The notes below the pieces were generated by a model. The model was given only the letters and a program-made list of their open reading frames with translations. It searched no databases and was not told the origin of the DNA. Below, one piece after another: positions 28,653 to 28,771 of a stretch of 28,771 nucleotides of DNA (its first letter is position 1; each line of letters opens with the position of its first letter). Source of the stretch: a virus; the IMG/VR virus record IMGVR_UViG_3300025309_000042, positions 1 through 28,771 of that record; one strand, 5' to 3'. The position numbers were made by a program, and so were the translations under genes.

Positions 28653-28771
28653 CAGATTCTCTCGACCTCCATCTTCGCGCGCTGAGCAGCCTCAATGATC
28701 GCATCGAGGGCCTTCATCATCAGAGACTTCTTCGAGGGGCAGGTGCGGGCTGTATCGATCGCCTTGCCGAG
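28652..28771 (-). CDS. C-terminal end of an unknown gene, cut by window edge
   Basis: The last 39 residues of a frame open at the right edge end ALDAIIEAAQRAKMEVERI and stop at TGA, which overlaps the ATG of the AlpA-like gene. It looks like a helical C-terminus. Nothing more can be said about its function. Confidence 0.5.
   Translation of the reverse strand, partial: LGKAIDTARTCPSKKSLMMKALDAIIEAAQRAKMEVERI

Overview
The window is a stretch of a tailed, double-stranded DNA phage or prophage with an HK97-type head and, from its tail genes, a probable siphovirus morphology. All convincing genes lie on the minus strand and are packed tightly, often with ATGA or TAATG stop/start overlaps, so transcription runs from the right end of the window to the left. 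No integrase, lysis gene or bacterial chromosomal gene is visible. The host cannot be named. The clear Shine-Dalgarno sites and one near-consensus sigma70-type promoter point to an ordinary bacterium, and the DNA is moderately GC-rich.

Right part (28771 to about 14050), early and DNA-metabolism region: an AlpA-like DNA-binding protein, several tiny unknown genes, an HNH/AP2-like endonuclease, an unknown 348-residue protein, an SbcD/SbcC nuclease pair separated by a small gene, a NinB-like recombination protein, an acyl-carrier-protein look-alike without its attachment serine, a small HTH protein, a large ParB-like protein, a tRNA-like gene with an over-long anticodon arm, a winged-helix-type protein and a replication-initiator-like protein. 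These are followed by small phage genes, a repeat protein with 13 near-identical 9-residue units, a one-segment membrane peptide, a VRR-NUC nuclease, an HNH endonuclease and a PolX-like nucleotidyltransferase.

Switch region (14050 to 13922): a promoter (TTGACG, 17 bp, TATCAT) is followed first by a perfect inverted repeat and then by a strong intrinsic terminator, all upstream of the small terminase gene. Late transcription therefore seems to need terminator read-through.

Left part (13921 to 1), packaging and virion region: terminase small and large subunits, portal, Mu F/SPP1 gp7-type head protein, prohead protease, major capsid protein, then an inserted sugar cassette, then head-tail connector, head closure, gp10-like, tail terminator, tail tube, and a truncated tail assembly chaperone with an A9 slippery run.

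The most striking content is the sugar cassette at 7355 to 2924, between the major capsid gene and the connector genes. In order it encodes a NanE-type epimerase, a NeuB-type nonulosonate synthase, a small Cys-rich protein, a NeuA-type CMP-sugar synthetase, a methyltransferase, a GT8-type glycosyltransferase and a GT29 (sialyltransferase)-like protein. Together these could make, activate, modify and transfer a sialic-acid-like sugar. Being inside the late virion operon suggests, as inference, that the phage decorates its own particle, or the host surface late in infection, with a nonulosonic acid. The C-terminal 40 residues of the GT29-like protein resemble the small virion-region protein encoded next to it.
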